This document shows positions 1 to 9,225 of a stretch of DNA of 61,173 bases, one piece after another (the stretch's first letter is position 1; every line of letters starts with the position of its first letter). Position numbers and translations under genes: made by a program. Source of the DNA: Akkermansiaceae bacterium (GTDB taxonomy: Bacteria; Verrucomicrobiota; Verrucomicrobiia; Verrucomicrobiales; Akkermansiaceae). A model generated the notes under the pieces. The model was given only the letters and a program-made list of their open reading frames with translations. It searched no databases and was not told the origin of the DNA. The stretch is from contig JABDRB010000007.1 of assembly GCA_013041925.1 (NCBI GenBank), positions 1-61,173 on the forward strand. The letters are read 5' to 3'.

Positions 1-1565
<1,565 letters not shown>

Positions 1566-1579
1566 GGCAAAAGTGGGGG

Positions 1580-2938
1580 TTATTGAGTTTTTGTGACTTC
1601 GGGTTTTGCGGAGCTTCGCTGGATACGATGCAAGGCATGGATGTTGATTTTGCATGGCCCGAGGATGGGGTGTTGGCAGGAAATCCCCCCTTGCACGAAC
1701 TTGATTTGCTTCAGTTGGATCGAGCCATTATTTTTCAGTTTCGCGGTGAAGTGGGGTAGGGGGAATTCTTGGACGTTTTCTGGTTGCGCAAAGAGGAGGG
1801 TGCTTATGCGGTGGTCGGGAACGCGTATGGGGGAGGACGAGTGATTAGCGTTGAATACGAGGGTTCGTTTGTCAGGGGTTTTACCGTTGAGGTGGATGAT
1901 ATCGCCTGATATTTTCTCACCTTCACTATCGATGAGGACATCCTCTTTGCTTAAGAGGGCATTTTCTCGATGTCTCGGGATTGCGCTATGGTTCATTTGG
2001 ATCACACGGAAGTCGGTGATTGTGCACCTTGAGCTACTATTGCCGCGATTATTGAGAATGATGTGGTTTCCCTTTGATGGGTTAAAGGTGTCATGCCATG
2101 TGCCGTGGAATTTTTTATCAATATAGAGAGTGATGAGTCCATCCGCTCTGTTGACGCGCAGATCAATATTAAGTTTTGCCCCGTCATAGGAGAATGGTTT
2201 GATTGGGATATTCGCGAGCGGGGCTGCTGGTTGTGTGCTGTTTTCGAAGCGGCGGATTTGCATGCCTGCGGAATTGAACACGAGTTCGTAGGTGTCCTGT
2301 TTGGTGGTGGCGGCATTGGTTTCCGCGCAGAAACGGAAGGCGAAGTTCGGGTTACCTTTCCATGAAAGGTCAAAGTTAAAGCGCACATTCTCGGGCAGAT
2401 CGAGTTTACGGGCGAGCGTGCCTTTACTGCGGCACGAGTAGCTGTTTTTGCTTTGTGACCATTGTCCATCGTGGGTGCTCCACTGGGATGGAGCGTCATT
2501 ACCGGTGTAGATGGTTTTCTCCTCGAAGATGCCAAATTGGAGGGTTTGGATGTGGGGGCGTGGGATGCTGAAATTTCCGGCGTACCAGGTCGACACGTGG
2601 AGTTTTTTTTCATCGATGCTAAGGACCTTGCAGGGGATGACGTCGTGGTTGGTGAGTGTGAGTTGCTCGGTGTGGGTTTGGTTTTCTTTGGGTGTGTCAG
2701 GGAAGGTGATTTTCCGCACAGCTTCAGCCTTAATTTTTAGAGGGGTGAGGGAGAGCGCCGACTGCAAGGTGATGAGGGTGTTATCCAGAGATTGAATATT
2801 GCCGGTGAGTTGATCTCCGTTATGAAGCTCAATGATATCGGCATGGGCACCGGTGGATACGCAGAGCCATAGGCTGGCTGTAACCGCTGACAAAGTTTGG
2901 GTCAGAGATTGGAGGTGTGATTTGCTAGAAGTTGTCAT
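1580..2938 (-). CDS. Exported barrel-LamG-barrel paralog B
   Basis: This 452-residue protein has an N-terminal signal region (hydrophobic stretch around residues 15-33, cleavage likely after GAHA). Two small all-beta units follow, beginning IIELHNGDQLTG and LTLTNHDVIPC. A LamG/jelly-roll domain covers about residues 150-320, with ITLYIDKKFHGTW near its end. Two more units follow (IDSEGEKISGDI and KLKNNGSIQL). The architecture matches paralogs A and C on either side, although overall sequence identity looks low. That points to old duplications with divergence rather than a recent tandem copy. Its start overlaps the end of paralog C by 14 bp, which suggests translational coupling. I cannot name a substrate or partner. 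The NGD-type unit resembles small Sm-like barrels common in exported proteins of the PVC superphylum, but that is pattern recognition only. Confidence 0.85.
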   Translation of the reverse strand: MTTSSKSHLQSLTQTLSAVTASLWLCVSTGAHADIIELHNGDQLTGNIQSLDNTLITLQSALSLTPLKIKAEAVRKITFPDTPKENQTHTEQLTLTNHDVIPCKVLSIDEKKLHVSTWYAGNFSIPRPHIQTLQFGIFEEKTIYTGNDAPSQWSTHDGQWSQSKNSYSCRSKGTLARKLDLPENVRFNFDLSWKGNPNFAFRFCAETNAATTKQDTYELVFNSAGMQIRRFENSTQPAAPLANIPIKPFSYDGAKLNIDLRVNRADGLITLYIDKKFHGTWHDTFNPSKGNHIILNNRGNSSSRCTITDFRVIQMNHSAIPRHRENALLSKEDVLIDSEGEKISGDIIHLNGKTPDKRTLVFNANHSSSPIRVPDHRISTLLFAQPENVQEFPLPHFTAKLKNNGSIQLKQIKFVQGGISCQHPILGPCKINIHALHRIQRSSAKPEVTKTQ

Positions 2939-4514
2939 CCCAGAGGTCGAGTAGGCTGTTTTGATGTGAAAAGTCGATTATGTTGACATAGCGGGTATCC
3001 AAGCTGAGTTCACCAAGGAGGTTGGAGAGGAGTTTGGTGTTGCCGTTATTTCCTGCACTTGGGATGCCGGAGATTCTGCCGTAGGGGTGGATGTAGAAAT
3101 AAGTTGAGACGTCCTCGATTTCTTCGGGTAATTTGCGGAGATGGTTGGAGGCGAAGTGGATTGCTTGGACTTCATCGATGGGGATGGAGAGATCGCTGTT
3201 GTAGTTGCCACGGAATGCGACCTTGCCATGGGTGATGTCACTGAGTTGGCCAGAGAAACGGTCCACACCGTTGGTGAGCAAAATGACATCGCGATCGGGG
3301 GTGCGCATACTTTGGGCTGAATCCTTGAGGCCGTTCCAGCGTGAAATAATGATATCGCTGATACGAAGCTCTGCATTGCTGTAGCGCAGGTTGCGGAATG
3401 CGAGGTGGTTACCTGTGCCCACATAGTGGTCGCCTAGGTCCCACTTGGTTTTAAAGTCTCCATTGAGGTAGAAGAGAAGTTGTTTGTTGGGGCGGTCGAT
3501 TCTCAATTCAATTTCGGCCTCGTCCTCTGCGGATAGATTTAAGTTGCTATTGGATCGGTTACTATTGATGCGGGTGTTGGAGGGGTTGCCATCCTTGTCA
3601 AATGTGCAGGCGTAGAGGTTGGCGCTGTGTTTGGAGAGGCTGACAACGTAGGCGTGGCCGACGGTGCTGGCCATGTGGTTTTCTGCTTTTTGTCTGGCTT
3701 CGTCATTCTGATTTTTTGGGGGGTGAGGTGGAGAAAAATCGGCATGAATAGCGATATTGCAGTAGAGGGATCCGCGCCATCCAAGTTTGAAGGCGAACCG
3801 GCATTTATCGGGTAGGGCGTCTTTGCGTGTGAGGTAGCGGTTTTTATCCGTGCCTGAGTACCATGCTGATGCGATGTGCTTCCAGTCGGTTTTGATTTCT
3901 GGTTCAGCATTGGGATCATTTCTCATGAACTGGGCTTTTTCATCGGCCAGATTAATTTTTGGATGATCGTTTTTGTTTTTCTTGTCTGTTGGGTTTTGGG
4001 GTGGGAGTAGAGTTTTCCATCCATCGGTATTGAGTGGGCCGTAGTAGAGGATTTTGCCGCCGTAGGGGGTGGGAGCCATCTGGGCGACGCTATCGCGTGG
4101 GAGTGTGAGCGTGCCGAGGTGATCGGTTTCAAAAGTGATGGATTTTTGATTGGCGGCGATGATCTGGCCTGGGATGATGTCGCCATTGACGAGAGTGACG
4201 GTGGAGCTTGGTCTGGTGGATTGGTGTCCTTGGCCGTGGTTGAGGATGACGCGCTGTATTTTCTGGGTGGAAAAATGGATGGGGGCATCGGCTTCGGGGT
4301 TTTTCCAGAGCATGGTTTTGTTTTGTCCGAACGAGAGGAAGTTGCCATGCAGGGTGTCATGATTGATAAAGCGGAGCCTATCCGGCTCGGCGGATGCTTG
4401 TTCTGGTGTCGATGCAGGCTTGGCGGTTGAGGTGCCGTTATCCACGGGTAATGAGCTTGCAGCGGGGCACGTGAGTGCGAGAGCAAGCAGTAGGCAGGTG
4501 ATGAGATGTTTCAT
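2925..4514 (-). CDS. Exported barrel-LamG-barrel paralog C
   Basis: This 529-residue protein has a clear signal peptide (MKHLITCLLLALALTCPAAS). Two NGD-type beta units follow (INHDTLHGNFLSF and TLVNGDIIPGQII, the latter ending in LGTLTLPRDSVAQM). A LamG-like domain covers about residues 165-395 and contains LRIDRPNKQLLFYLNGDF. It ends with a third unit (LLTNGVDRFSGQLSD) and a fourth, weaker unit closing in LLDLWDDNF. Its ATG overlaps the stop of the upstream toroid gene by 4 bp (ATGA). It is therefore firmly part of the operon running from 8991 down to the contig edge. It is the longest and least truncated member of the three-gene array, so it is the best reference for domain boundaries. The function is unknown. 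Confidence 0.87.
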   Translation of the reverse strand: MKHLITCLLLALALTCPAASSLPVDNGTSTAKPASTPEQASAEPDRLRFINHDTLHGNFLSFGQNKTMLWKNPEADAPIHFSTQKIQRVILNHGQGHQSTRPSSTVTLVNGDIIPGQIIAANQKSITFETDHLGTLTLPRDSVAQMAPTPYGGKILYYGPLNTDGWKTLLPPQNPTDKKNKNDHPKINLADEKAQFMRNDPNAEPEIKTDWKHIASAWYSGTDKNRYLTRKDALPDKCRFAFKLGWRGSLYCNIAIHADFSPPHPPKNQNDEARQKAENHMASTVGHAYVVSLSKHSANLYACTFDKDGNPSNTRINSNRSNSNLNLSAEDEAEIELRIDRPNKQLLFYLNGDFKTKWDLGDHYVGTGNHLAFRNLRYSNAELRISDIIISRWNGLKDSAQSMRTPDRDVILLTNGVDRFSGQLSDITHGKVAFRGNYNSDLSIPIDEVQAIHFASNHLRKLPEEIEDVSTYFYIHPYGRISGIPSAGNNGNTKLLSNLLGELSLDTRYVNIIDFSHQNSLLDLWDDNF

Positions 4515-5518
4515 TTTTCGTAGATGGGAAGGAAGCGGTAGTTCAGCGCGAGCGAGAGGAGTGCGCCTGCGGTGCTATAGGCATTGCCATGGTTTCCTGC
4601 GAATGATCCGTCTGGTAGCTGAACGGCAGAGAGAAGGCGGATGTTGTCCTTGTTCCACGCTTGCCAGAGTTCTTCATTGGCTTGGAACAGAGCTTGGGAC
4701 ATGTAATAGCGGAAGTAGAAGGGGTAGGTTCCGTCTTGATTGCGGATGTTCTTTTTGAGGAAATCGGTGGATTTGGCGTATCCGGCTTCGTCTTTTTTCT
4801 TGGCGAGCGAGTAGCAGAGCGAGCCGATGGCGGTGAGGGTTAGGCGTCCGCTGCCTTTGCTGGTGTAGCCATAGGAACCGGATGAACTGCGGCAGCTTTT
4901 CATGTAGGCGAGGCCTTTTTGGATGGCGGTGTCGGGCACGGGGATGCCGGCATTGCGGGCGGCGAGCAGGGCGACGATTTGACAGCCGGAGACGGTGGTG
5001 TCTGAGCTGCGGGTTGTGGGGCTGTAGCGCCAGCCGTGGCGTGGGTTGTTTTTCTGAGCTTTGAGGATGAGGTCGACGGCTTTTTTGAGGGCGGGGGCGA
5101 TCCGAGGGTCATCGACCATGCCGTAGCACTCGGCGAGGGCGAGGGTGGCAAACCCGTGGTCGTACATTTGCGGACCCATGTAACCGTCCTCACCCTCGGC
5201 TTGTTTTTTGAGAATGAGGCTGATGGATTTTTTGATTTGGGGGGCGTAGGGGCCGTGGTTGGGATCTGCGCCATGGGCGAGGAAGGCGAGGGTGCAAAGC
5301 CCGACGACGCCGGGTCGGCCGCCGCTGCCTCCGCCCCAGCCACCTTCTGCGTCCTGGGTGTTGGAGAGGTAGCGCAGGCCGCGGGTATAGATACTTTCCA
5401 CCTGTGCTGGGATGGTGTCATTCTGTCGCCTTGGCAGCGACTGGGCCTGCGTGGTGGCGGGCATGATGGCCGATGTGATGGTGAGTGCGGCGAGCACGTG
5501 GTGGAGGACGGGATTCAT
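4511..5518 (-). CDS. Exported prenyltransferase/squalene-cyclase-fold (alpha/alpha toroid) protein
   Basis: The protein has 335 residues and a signal peptide (about residues 1-25, ending TQAQ). At least five repeats of a helix pair followed by a glycine-rich turn are visible: NTQDAEGGWGG, KKQAEGEDGYMG, KAQKNNPRHGWRYS, KSCRSSSGSYGYTS and AVQLPDGSFAGN. This is the toroid repeat of prenyltransferases, squalene cyclases and alpha-2-macroglobulin-type thioester domains. I see no DxDD motif of class II cyclases and no thioester CGEQ motif, so a binding or structural role is more likely than catalysis. The start is ATG 5518, preceded by CACCCCATCACC and no Shine-Dalgarno sequence. It overlaps paralog C by 4 bp. 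Similar toroid proteins often occur beside DUF4175/MoxR gene clusters in Planctomycetota and Verrucomicrobiota; that is family knowledge, not proof of function. Confidence 0.85.
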   Translation of the reverse strand: MNPVLHHVLAALTITSAIMPATTQAQSLPRRQNDTIPAQVESIYTRGLRYLSNTQDAEGGWGGGSGGRPGVVGLCTLAFLAHGADPNHGPYAPQIKKSISLILKKQAEGEDGYMGPQMYDHGFATLALAECYGMVDDPRIAPALKKAVDLILKAQKNNPRHGWRYSPTTRSSDTTVSGCQIVALLAARNAGIPVPDTAIQKGLAYMKSCRSSSGSYGYTSKGSGRLTLTAIGSLCYSLAKKKDEAGYAKSTDFLKKNIRNQDGTYPFYFRYYMSQALFQANEELWQAWNKDNIRLLSAVQLPDGSFAGNHGNAYSTAGALLSLALNYRFLPIYEK

Positions 5519-5556
5519 GGTGATGGGGTGAATGAGGCGATTGGTCGGCTTGTTGC

Positions 5557-5865
5557 CTAGGGGGTTTGGGTTTTTTTTTCGGCGCCGTTGTTGTAGGCAT
5601 CCATGGCTTTCTGGAATTCGCGTGGCAGACTGGTGCCGGAGGTGCCTGAGTTTTTGGGCACGCGGCGTTCTGAGTTTTCTGCGGTGTTGTCGGGTGCGCC
5701 AGTCTTGCCGGCGGACTCACCGCCGCCGCTGCCACCTTGGCCGGGTTGGTCGCCGGCTTGTCCTGGTTGTTGTCCAGGTTGCTGGCCTTCCCCGACGTCT
5801 TTGCCGCCTTCCATCATATTTTTCATCATTTCGAGCATGGAACCCATGCTTTTTTGGCTACTCTT
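5557..5865 (-). CDS. In-frame distal half of the small exported protein, after UGA
   Basis: This open stretch continues the frame of the gene at 5866-6243 directly past its UGA (5866-5868). Six codons lie between the stop and the first ATG (5847). Read from that ATG it gives 96 residues: a Met/Glu-rich helix (GSMLEMMKNMMEGG), a Gln/Pro/Gly-rich linker (GEGQQPGQQPGQ), a Gly/Ser-rich stretch and a charged end (REFQKAMDAYNNGAEKK). It has no signal peptide, and I see no ribosome binding site before ATG 5847. Three readings are possible: a separate small gene, a nonsense mutation splitting one gene, or UGA recoding. The lack of its own initiation signals and the same-frame continuity favour a single original gene. 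Confidence 0.55.
   Translation of the reverse strand, partial: KSSQKSMGSMLEMMKNMMEGGKDVGEGQQPGQQPGQAGDQPGQGGSGGGESAGKTGAPDNTAENSERRVPKNSGTSGTSLPREFQKAMDAYNNGAEKKTQTP
5834..5850 (-). other. Perfect 7-bp hairpin downstream of in-frame UGA (SECIS-like candidate)
   Basis: Arms AGCATGG (5850-5844) and CCATGCT (5840-5834) flank a GTT triloop on the coding (minus) strand. The loop starts 22 nt after the UGA at 5866-5868. Bacterial SECIS elements are short hairpins just after UGA with a G at the start of the apical loop and similar spacing. No bulged U is visible, and the palindrome could simply arise from the Met-Gly-Ser-Met coding sequence. Confidence 0.3.
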
Positions 5866-6243
5866 TCATCCGCCGCCTTGTTTTTGTTGTTTCTTTTTTG
5901 CGGCTTCGAAGATTTTTTCGATGACCTCGGTTTCGATGGCGATGGTTGTGCCGTCCGTGTGTTTTTGTTCGAGTCGGTCGGTGGCGTCGCCCATGACGAC
6001 CTCAATTTGTTGGAGGAGTCCGACGATTTCAGGATCTGTCTGTTCATCGATGAGGTCTTGGACATCTGCGGAGAGTTCATCCTGCTCGTTGGAGAGGAGG
6101 GTGGCTCCGGTGCCATGTTTTTGGATGCCTTCGGCGACTTCTTGTTGGGTGAGTGGTGCCTTGGCGTTTTCGTCGGCGGGGTTTGCTAGCATGGCCTGAG
6201 TGGCGAGAGCGGTGCCGAGGAGGGTAAGGATGGTTTGTTTCAT
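5866..6243 (-). CDS. Small exported protein ending at an in-frame UGA
   Basis: From ATG 6243 this encodes 125 residues. A signal peptide (MKQTILTLLGTALATQAMLAN) is followed by an acidic helical region (LTQQEVAEGIQKHGTGATLLSNEQDELSADVQ is typical), then IGL-type helices and a basic tail ending KKKQQKQGGG. The UGA that follows is in the same frame as the next open stretch (5557-5865), so the two could be one protein of roughly 228 residues. It lies 27 bp after the DUF4175-like gene and precedes the toroid gene in the same operon, so it is probably an exported partner of that system. No enzymatic motif and no cysteine is seen. I do not recognise the family. Confidence 0.75.
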   Translation of the reverse strand: MKQTILTLLGTALATQAMLANPADENAKAPLTQQEVAEGIQKHGTGATLLSNEQDELSADVQDLIDEQTDPEIVGLLQQIEVVMGDATDRLEQKHTDGTTIAIETEVIEKIFEAAKKKQQKQGGG

Positions 6244-6270
6244 AATACGAACGAGGTTGGGGTGGGTGGG

Positions 6271-8991
6271 TTAGGGTTTAAGCGTGGTGTTGGGTTGGAG
6301 TGTCCGGCGGAGATCTTCGAGAGCTCGGGTGCGGCCTCGGATATCTTGTTCTTTTTGGATCATGCGCATGACTTTGAGCATGAATTCAAAATCTTGGTCT
6401 TCTTGTGATCCACCACCGCCGCCGCCTCCACCGCCTCCACCGCCGCCATTTTTCTTATCGCCCTCGAGTTGCTTTGCCCATTTTCTGAGTTGGTCAGCCC
6501 ATCGTTTGGACTGGGAGATGGAGGTGAATGAGGCATTTCCAGAGACGTGGAGGGAGAGTTTTTCCAGTGCTTCATCGATTTTTGATGACCGCATGGCGTC
6601 GACAAGTTTTTGGTGTTCTTCTTTCTGGGTTCGGGCGTAGTAGTGGGCGAGGTCTTCTTGGATCCACCGGACGTCTGCAGCGGTTTGGCGTTGTTGATCG
6701 TAGGAGGCTTTGATGGAGCGTTGCTCGACGGGATCGAGATCGCTGAACTCACTGCCGATGACTTTGTTGATGATATCGATGAATGAGGATGCGATACCTT
6801 CCTCTTCCGTTGCGGCGCGTTTGAGGCGATTGACGAATGTGCTGGCTTCGAAGTTTTGGTTCGCCTCGTTGGCGTCCTTGAGTGCCTGTTGCATTTTTTT
6901 GATCGCCTTTTTTTGTTCTTCGATGGCGTCTTTGAGATCTTGTTCTGATTTTTTCGGGGTATTGCGTTGGCTTTGTGCGTCCTGGAGTTTTTGTTCTACC
7001 TTGGGGATGTCAGTCTGGGAGAGTTCCTTCATCGCTTGAAGGGCTTTGGACATTTTCTGGAGGGCTTCTTTATCAATCTCGCCGTTGCGGACGGCGTCCT
7101 TGAAGAGTTTCTCCATTTTCTGGGTGAGTTCCTGCAAGCGTTCTTTGTTGTCACGTTCGGCATCTTGCTGGGCTTGGAGTTTTTTCTTACCGGCTTCGCT
7201 CTGGAGGTTTTTGTCTTTTTTGTTGTCTAGACGTTGGTTTTCATCATTGAGGTTTTGCTCCTTGCGTGCGATATCTTCGAGTTCACCAATGGCGCGGTCG
7301 AACTCGTTTTTGAGCACCTGAGCGTGTTCGTCACGGGTGAGGATGTAGATGACGATGGGTTCTGAATAAATGCGACCCCGACCTGGTTTGTAATCCTCGG
7401 TCCATGAGCGGAGATTGAGTTTTTGCGGCTTGATGGAGAGGTTGGCGGGAGAGAATGAGAAGGGTTTGTTGAGGGTCGTGCGGGTTGACCCGCCTTGATC
7501 GAGAGTGAGTTCGCCTTTGGCGGGGGTTTCACCGGTGGGTTTGGTGAATTCTCCCTGCCATGAGATGCCGCAGGCTTTGAGGCCGTAGTCATCTTCGGCG
7601 AGGACTTCGAAGTCGATTGTTTCCTCTGCGAGCATGATGTGTTGGCGTTCGATTCCTTGGATGTAGGTTGAGGGAAGCTGATCTTGGGTGCTTTCCACGC
7701 GGAGTTTCAGGGGTGTATCTGCCTTGAGTCCGTAGACGTCGACCCATTGCATGGGAATGATGACGGAGTTTGTGGTGATGGTGATGGGGGGGGTGGTGAT
7801 TTTTCTGCCATCTATTTTGAGGCTGATTTTCTGAGGTTGGATTGCGGGTTGGGAGGTATCTTCCGGTTGGTTTTTCTGAGATTCGGGTGTGTCCTGCTCA
7901 GATGTTTCTAGGGGGGGGAGATCCGCATCGGTTTGCTTGGGGAGGGCTAAGACCTCGGCCGTGGCGGATGAGAGGGCGCGGCTGGCGGTGGCTTGGATTT
8001 TGATATCGCTTCCTTCGAGCACGGTGATGTAGCCGGAGCGCAGGTTGGCATTGATATCGGGGCGTTCCAAGTAGGCGGGGAGTGTGACCGCAGCGCGGAT
8101 ATTTTCGAGGGCGGGGCGGATGACGGGTTCAAAGGGGAGGCTGTGGATGGCGTCGTCTGCCTCGATGTGGAGGTTGTCTTGGGCGCGTTGGCCAGGGAAT
8201 GTGAAGCTGTAGCCGCCGTTGATGAGCTTGGCTTCCAGCCATGCGCTGTCACCGTAGCGGGCGCGTGCCTTTGAGGGGTGGCGGTGGGTATCTGTGGCGA
8301 GTGGGATGGTGAGGCTGAATGACTCGCCGTAGGGGATGTGGTGTGGGGTGTTGATTTGGGAGAGGTCGAGCTGGGTGAAGGTGTATCGGTTGGTTTCGGA
8401 GAGGGGCATGATCCAACGTTTGAGGGCATTGATGCTGGCTTCGGGCACGCTGATGATGGAGCCGACGGCGATGATAAAGAGCAGCATGACGGCGAGGGAG
8501 CCTTTGCGGTGGCGGGCGGCAGGGAGTGCTTGGCCGAGATCGCGGCCAGCCGCATCGGCAGCAACGGTGCGCATGGCTGCGGCACGGAGTGCGGGGGAGA
8601 GGGTGTCGGTTGTTTCTGTTTGATCTTGGAGTTCGACTGCGCCGAGGAGTCGATCGCCTAGCTTGGGGAAGCGGCGCGAGATGAGGCGGGCGATTTGATT
8701 CTCACGGCGGTGGCCATAAACCCAGCGATGGATCCAGTAGGGGGCGAAGATGGCGAAGAGGGAGACGCCGACCACGAGGATGACGAGTCGCACGCTGGTG
8801 GGTGTTTCGATGAAGCGGTCGAGACCGAAGACGAGGAGAAAGGAGAACAGGAGGCCAAAGCAGCCGGCGAGGATGGCTTCGGCGATTTTGATTTGCCAGA
8901 GGCGCTTTTTAAATTGCTCGAGTTGTTCACGCAGCTCCTCTGGGATGGGGGTTTGGTGGTGGGGGAGTGGGTGAGGCTGTTTTTCGGACAT
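6271..8991 (-). CDS. DUF4175-like inner-membrane protein with coiled coil
   Basis: This 906-residue protein begins with two close membrane segments (about residues 36-58 and 66-88). A third segment follows near residues 165-190 (SLAVMLLFIIAVGSIISV). A long beta-rich periplasmic region comes next, including Ig-like stretches (DIKIQATASRALSSATAEVLAL and FEVLAEDDYGLKACGISWQGEF). A heptad-rich coiled coil extends from about residue 560 to 760, rich in KKLQAQQDAERDNKERLQEL-type sequence. A run of 13 glycines sits near residue 855, before a conserved-looking tail (FEFMLKVMRMIQKEQDIRGRTRALEDLRR). The arrangement fits proteins annotated DUF4175 in PVC bacteria, which usually sit with MoxR ATPase, DUF58 and VWA genes. 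Those partners are absent here. As the first gene of the operon it may anchor the exported proteins encoded downstream (inference). Confidence 0.8.
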   Translation of the reverse strand: MSEKQPHPLPHHQTPIPEELREQLEQFKKRLWQIKIAEAILAGCFGLLFSFLLVFGLDRFIETPTSVRLVILVVGVSLFAIFAPYWIHRWVYGHRRENQIARLISRRFPKLGDRLLGAVELQDQTETTDTLSPALRAAAMRTVAADAAGRDLGQALPAARHRKGSLAVMLLFIIAVGSIISVPEASINALKRWIMPLSETNRYTFTQLDLSQINTPHHIPYGESFSLTIPLATDTHRHPSKARARYGDSAWLEAKLINGGYSFTFPGQRAQDNLHIEADDAIHSLPFEPVIRPALENIRAAVTLPAYLERPDINANLRSGYITVLEGSDIKIQATASRALSSATAEVLALPKQTDADLPPLETSEQDTPESQKNQPEDTSQPAIQPQKISLKIDGRKITTPPITITTNSVIIPMQWVDVYGLKADTPLKLRVESTQDQLPSTYIQGIERQHIMLAEETIDFEVLAEDDYGLKACGISWQGEFTKPTGETPAKGELTLDQGGSTRTTLNKPFSFSPANLSIKPQKLNLRSWTEDYKPGRGRIYSEPIVIYILTRDEHAQVLKNEFDRAIGELEDIARKEQNLNDENQRLDNKKDKNLQSEAGKKKLQAQQDAERDNKERLQELTQKMEKLFKDAVRNGEIDKEALQKMSKALQAMKELSQTDIPKVEQKLQDAQSQRNTPKKSEQDLKDAIEEQKKAIKKMQQALKDANEANQNFEASTFVNRLKRAATEEEGIASSFIDIINKVIGSEFSDLDPVEQRSIKASYDQQRQTAADVRWIQEDLAHYYARTQKEEHQKLVDAMRSSKIDEALEKLSLHVSGNASFTSISQSKRWADQLRKWAKQLEGDKKNGGGGGGGGGGGGGSQEDQDFEFMLKVMRMIQKEQDIRGRTRALEDLRRTLQPNTTLKP

Positions 8992-9225
8992 AACGGCGAG
9001 TGTCGGGATAGTTGGCAGGCAATCTGAATGGGAATATCGACCAAGCAGCGGGCTGGGGCAAACGCAAATAACTTTATTTATGTCCGCTTTTTTGGGACTT
9101 GGGTCTTGAACTTGGGAGTATTTCCAGAGGATGGGTTATCAATGTAACGCTGTGGGGGGTGGGTTTTTGTCCATTAATGTCGATAAACCAAGAGAATGAG
9201 CATATTTTTGGTGTAGGAGGAACAG

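Noticed and set aside
6412-6455. GGN repeat as a slippage tract in the DUF4175-like gene
   Set aside because: The 13 glycines are encoded by mixed codons, so simple polymerase slippage and phase variation are unlikely.
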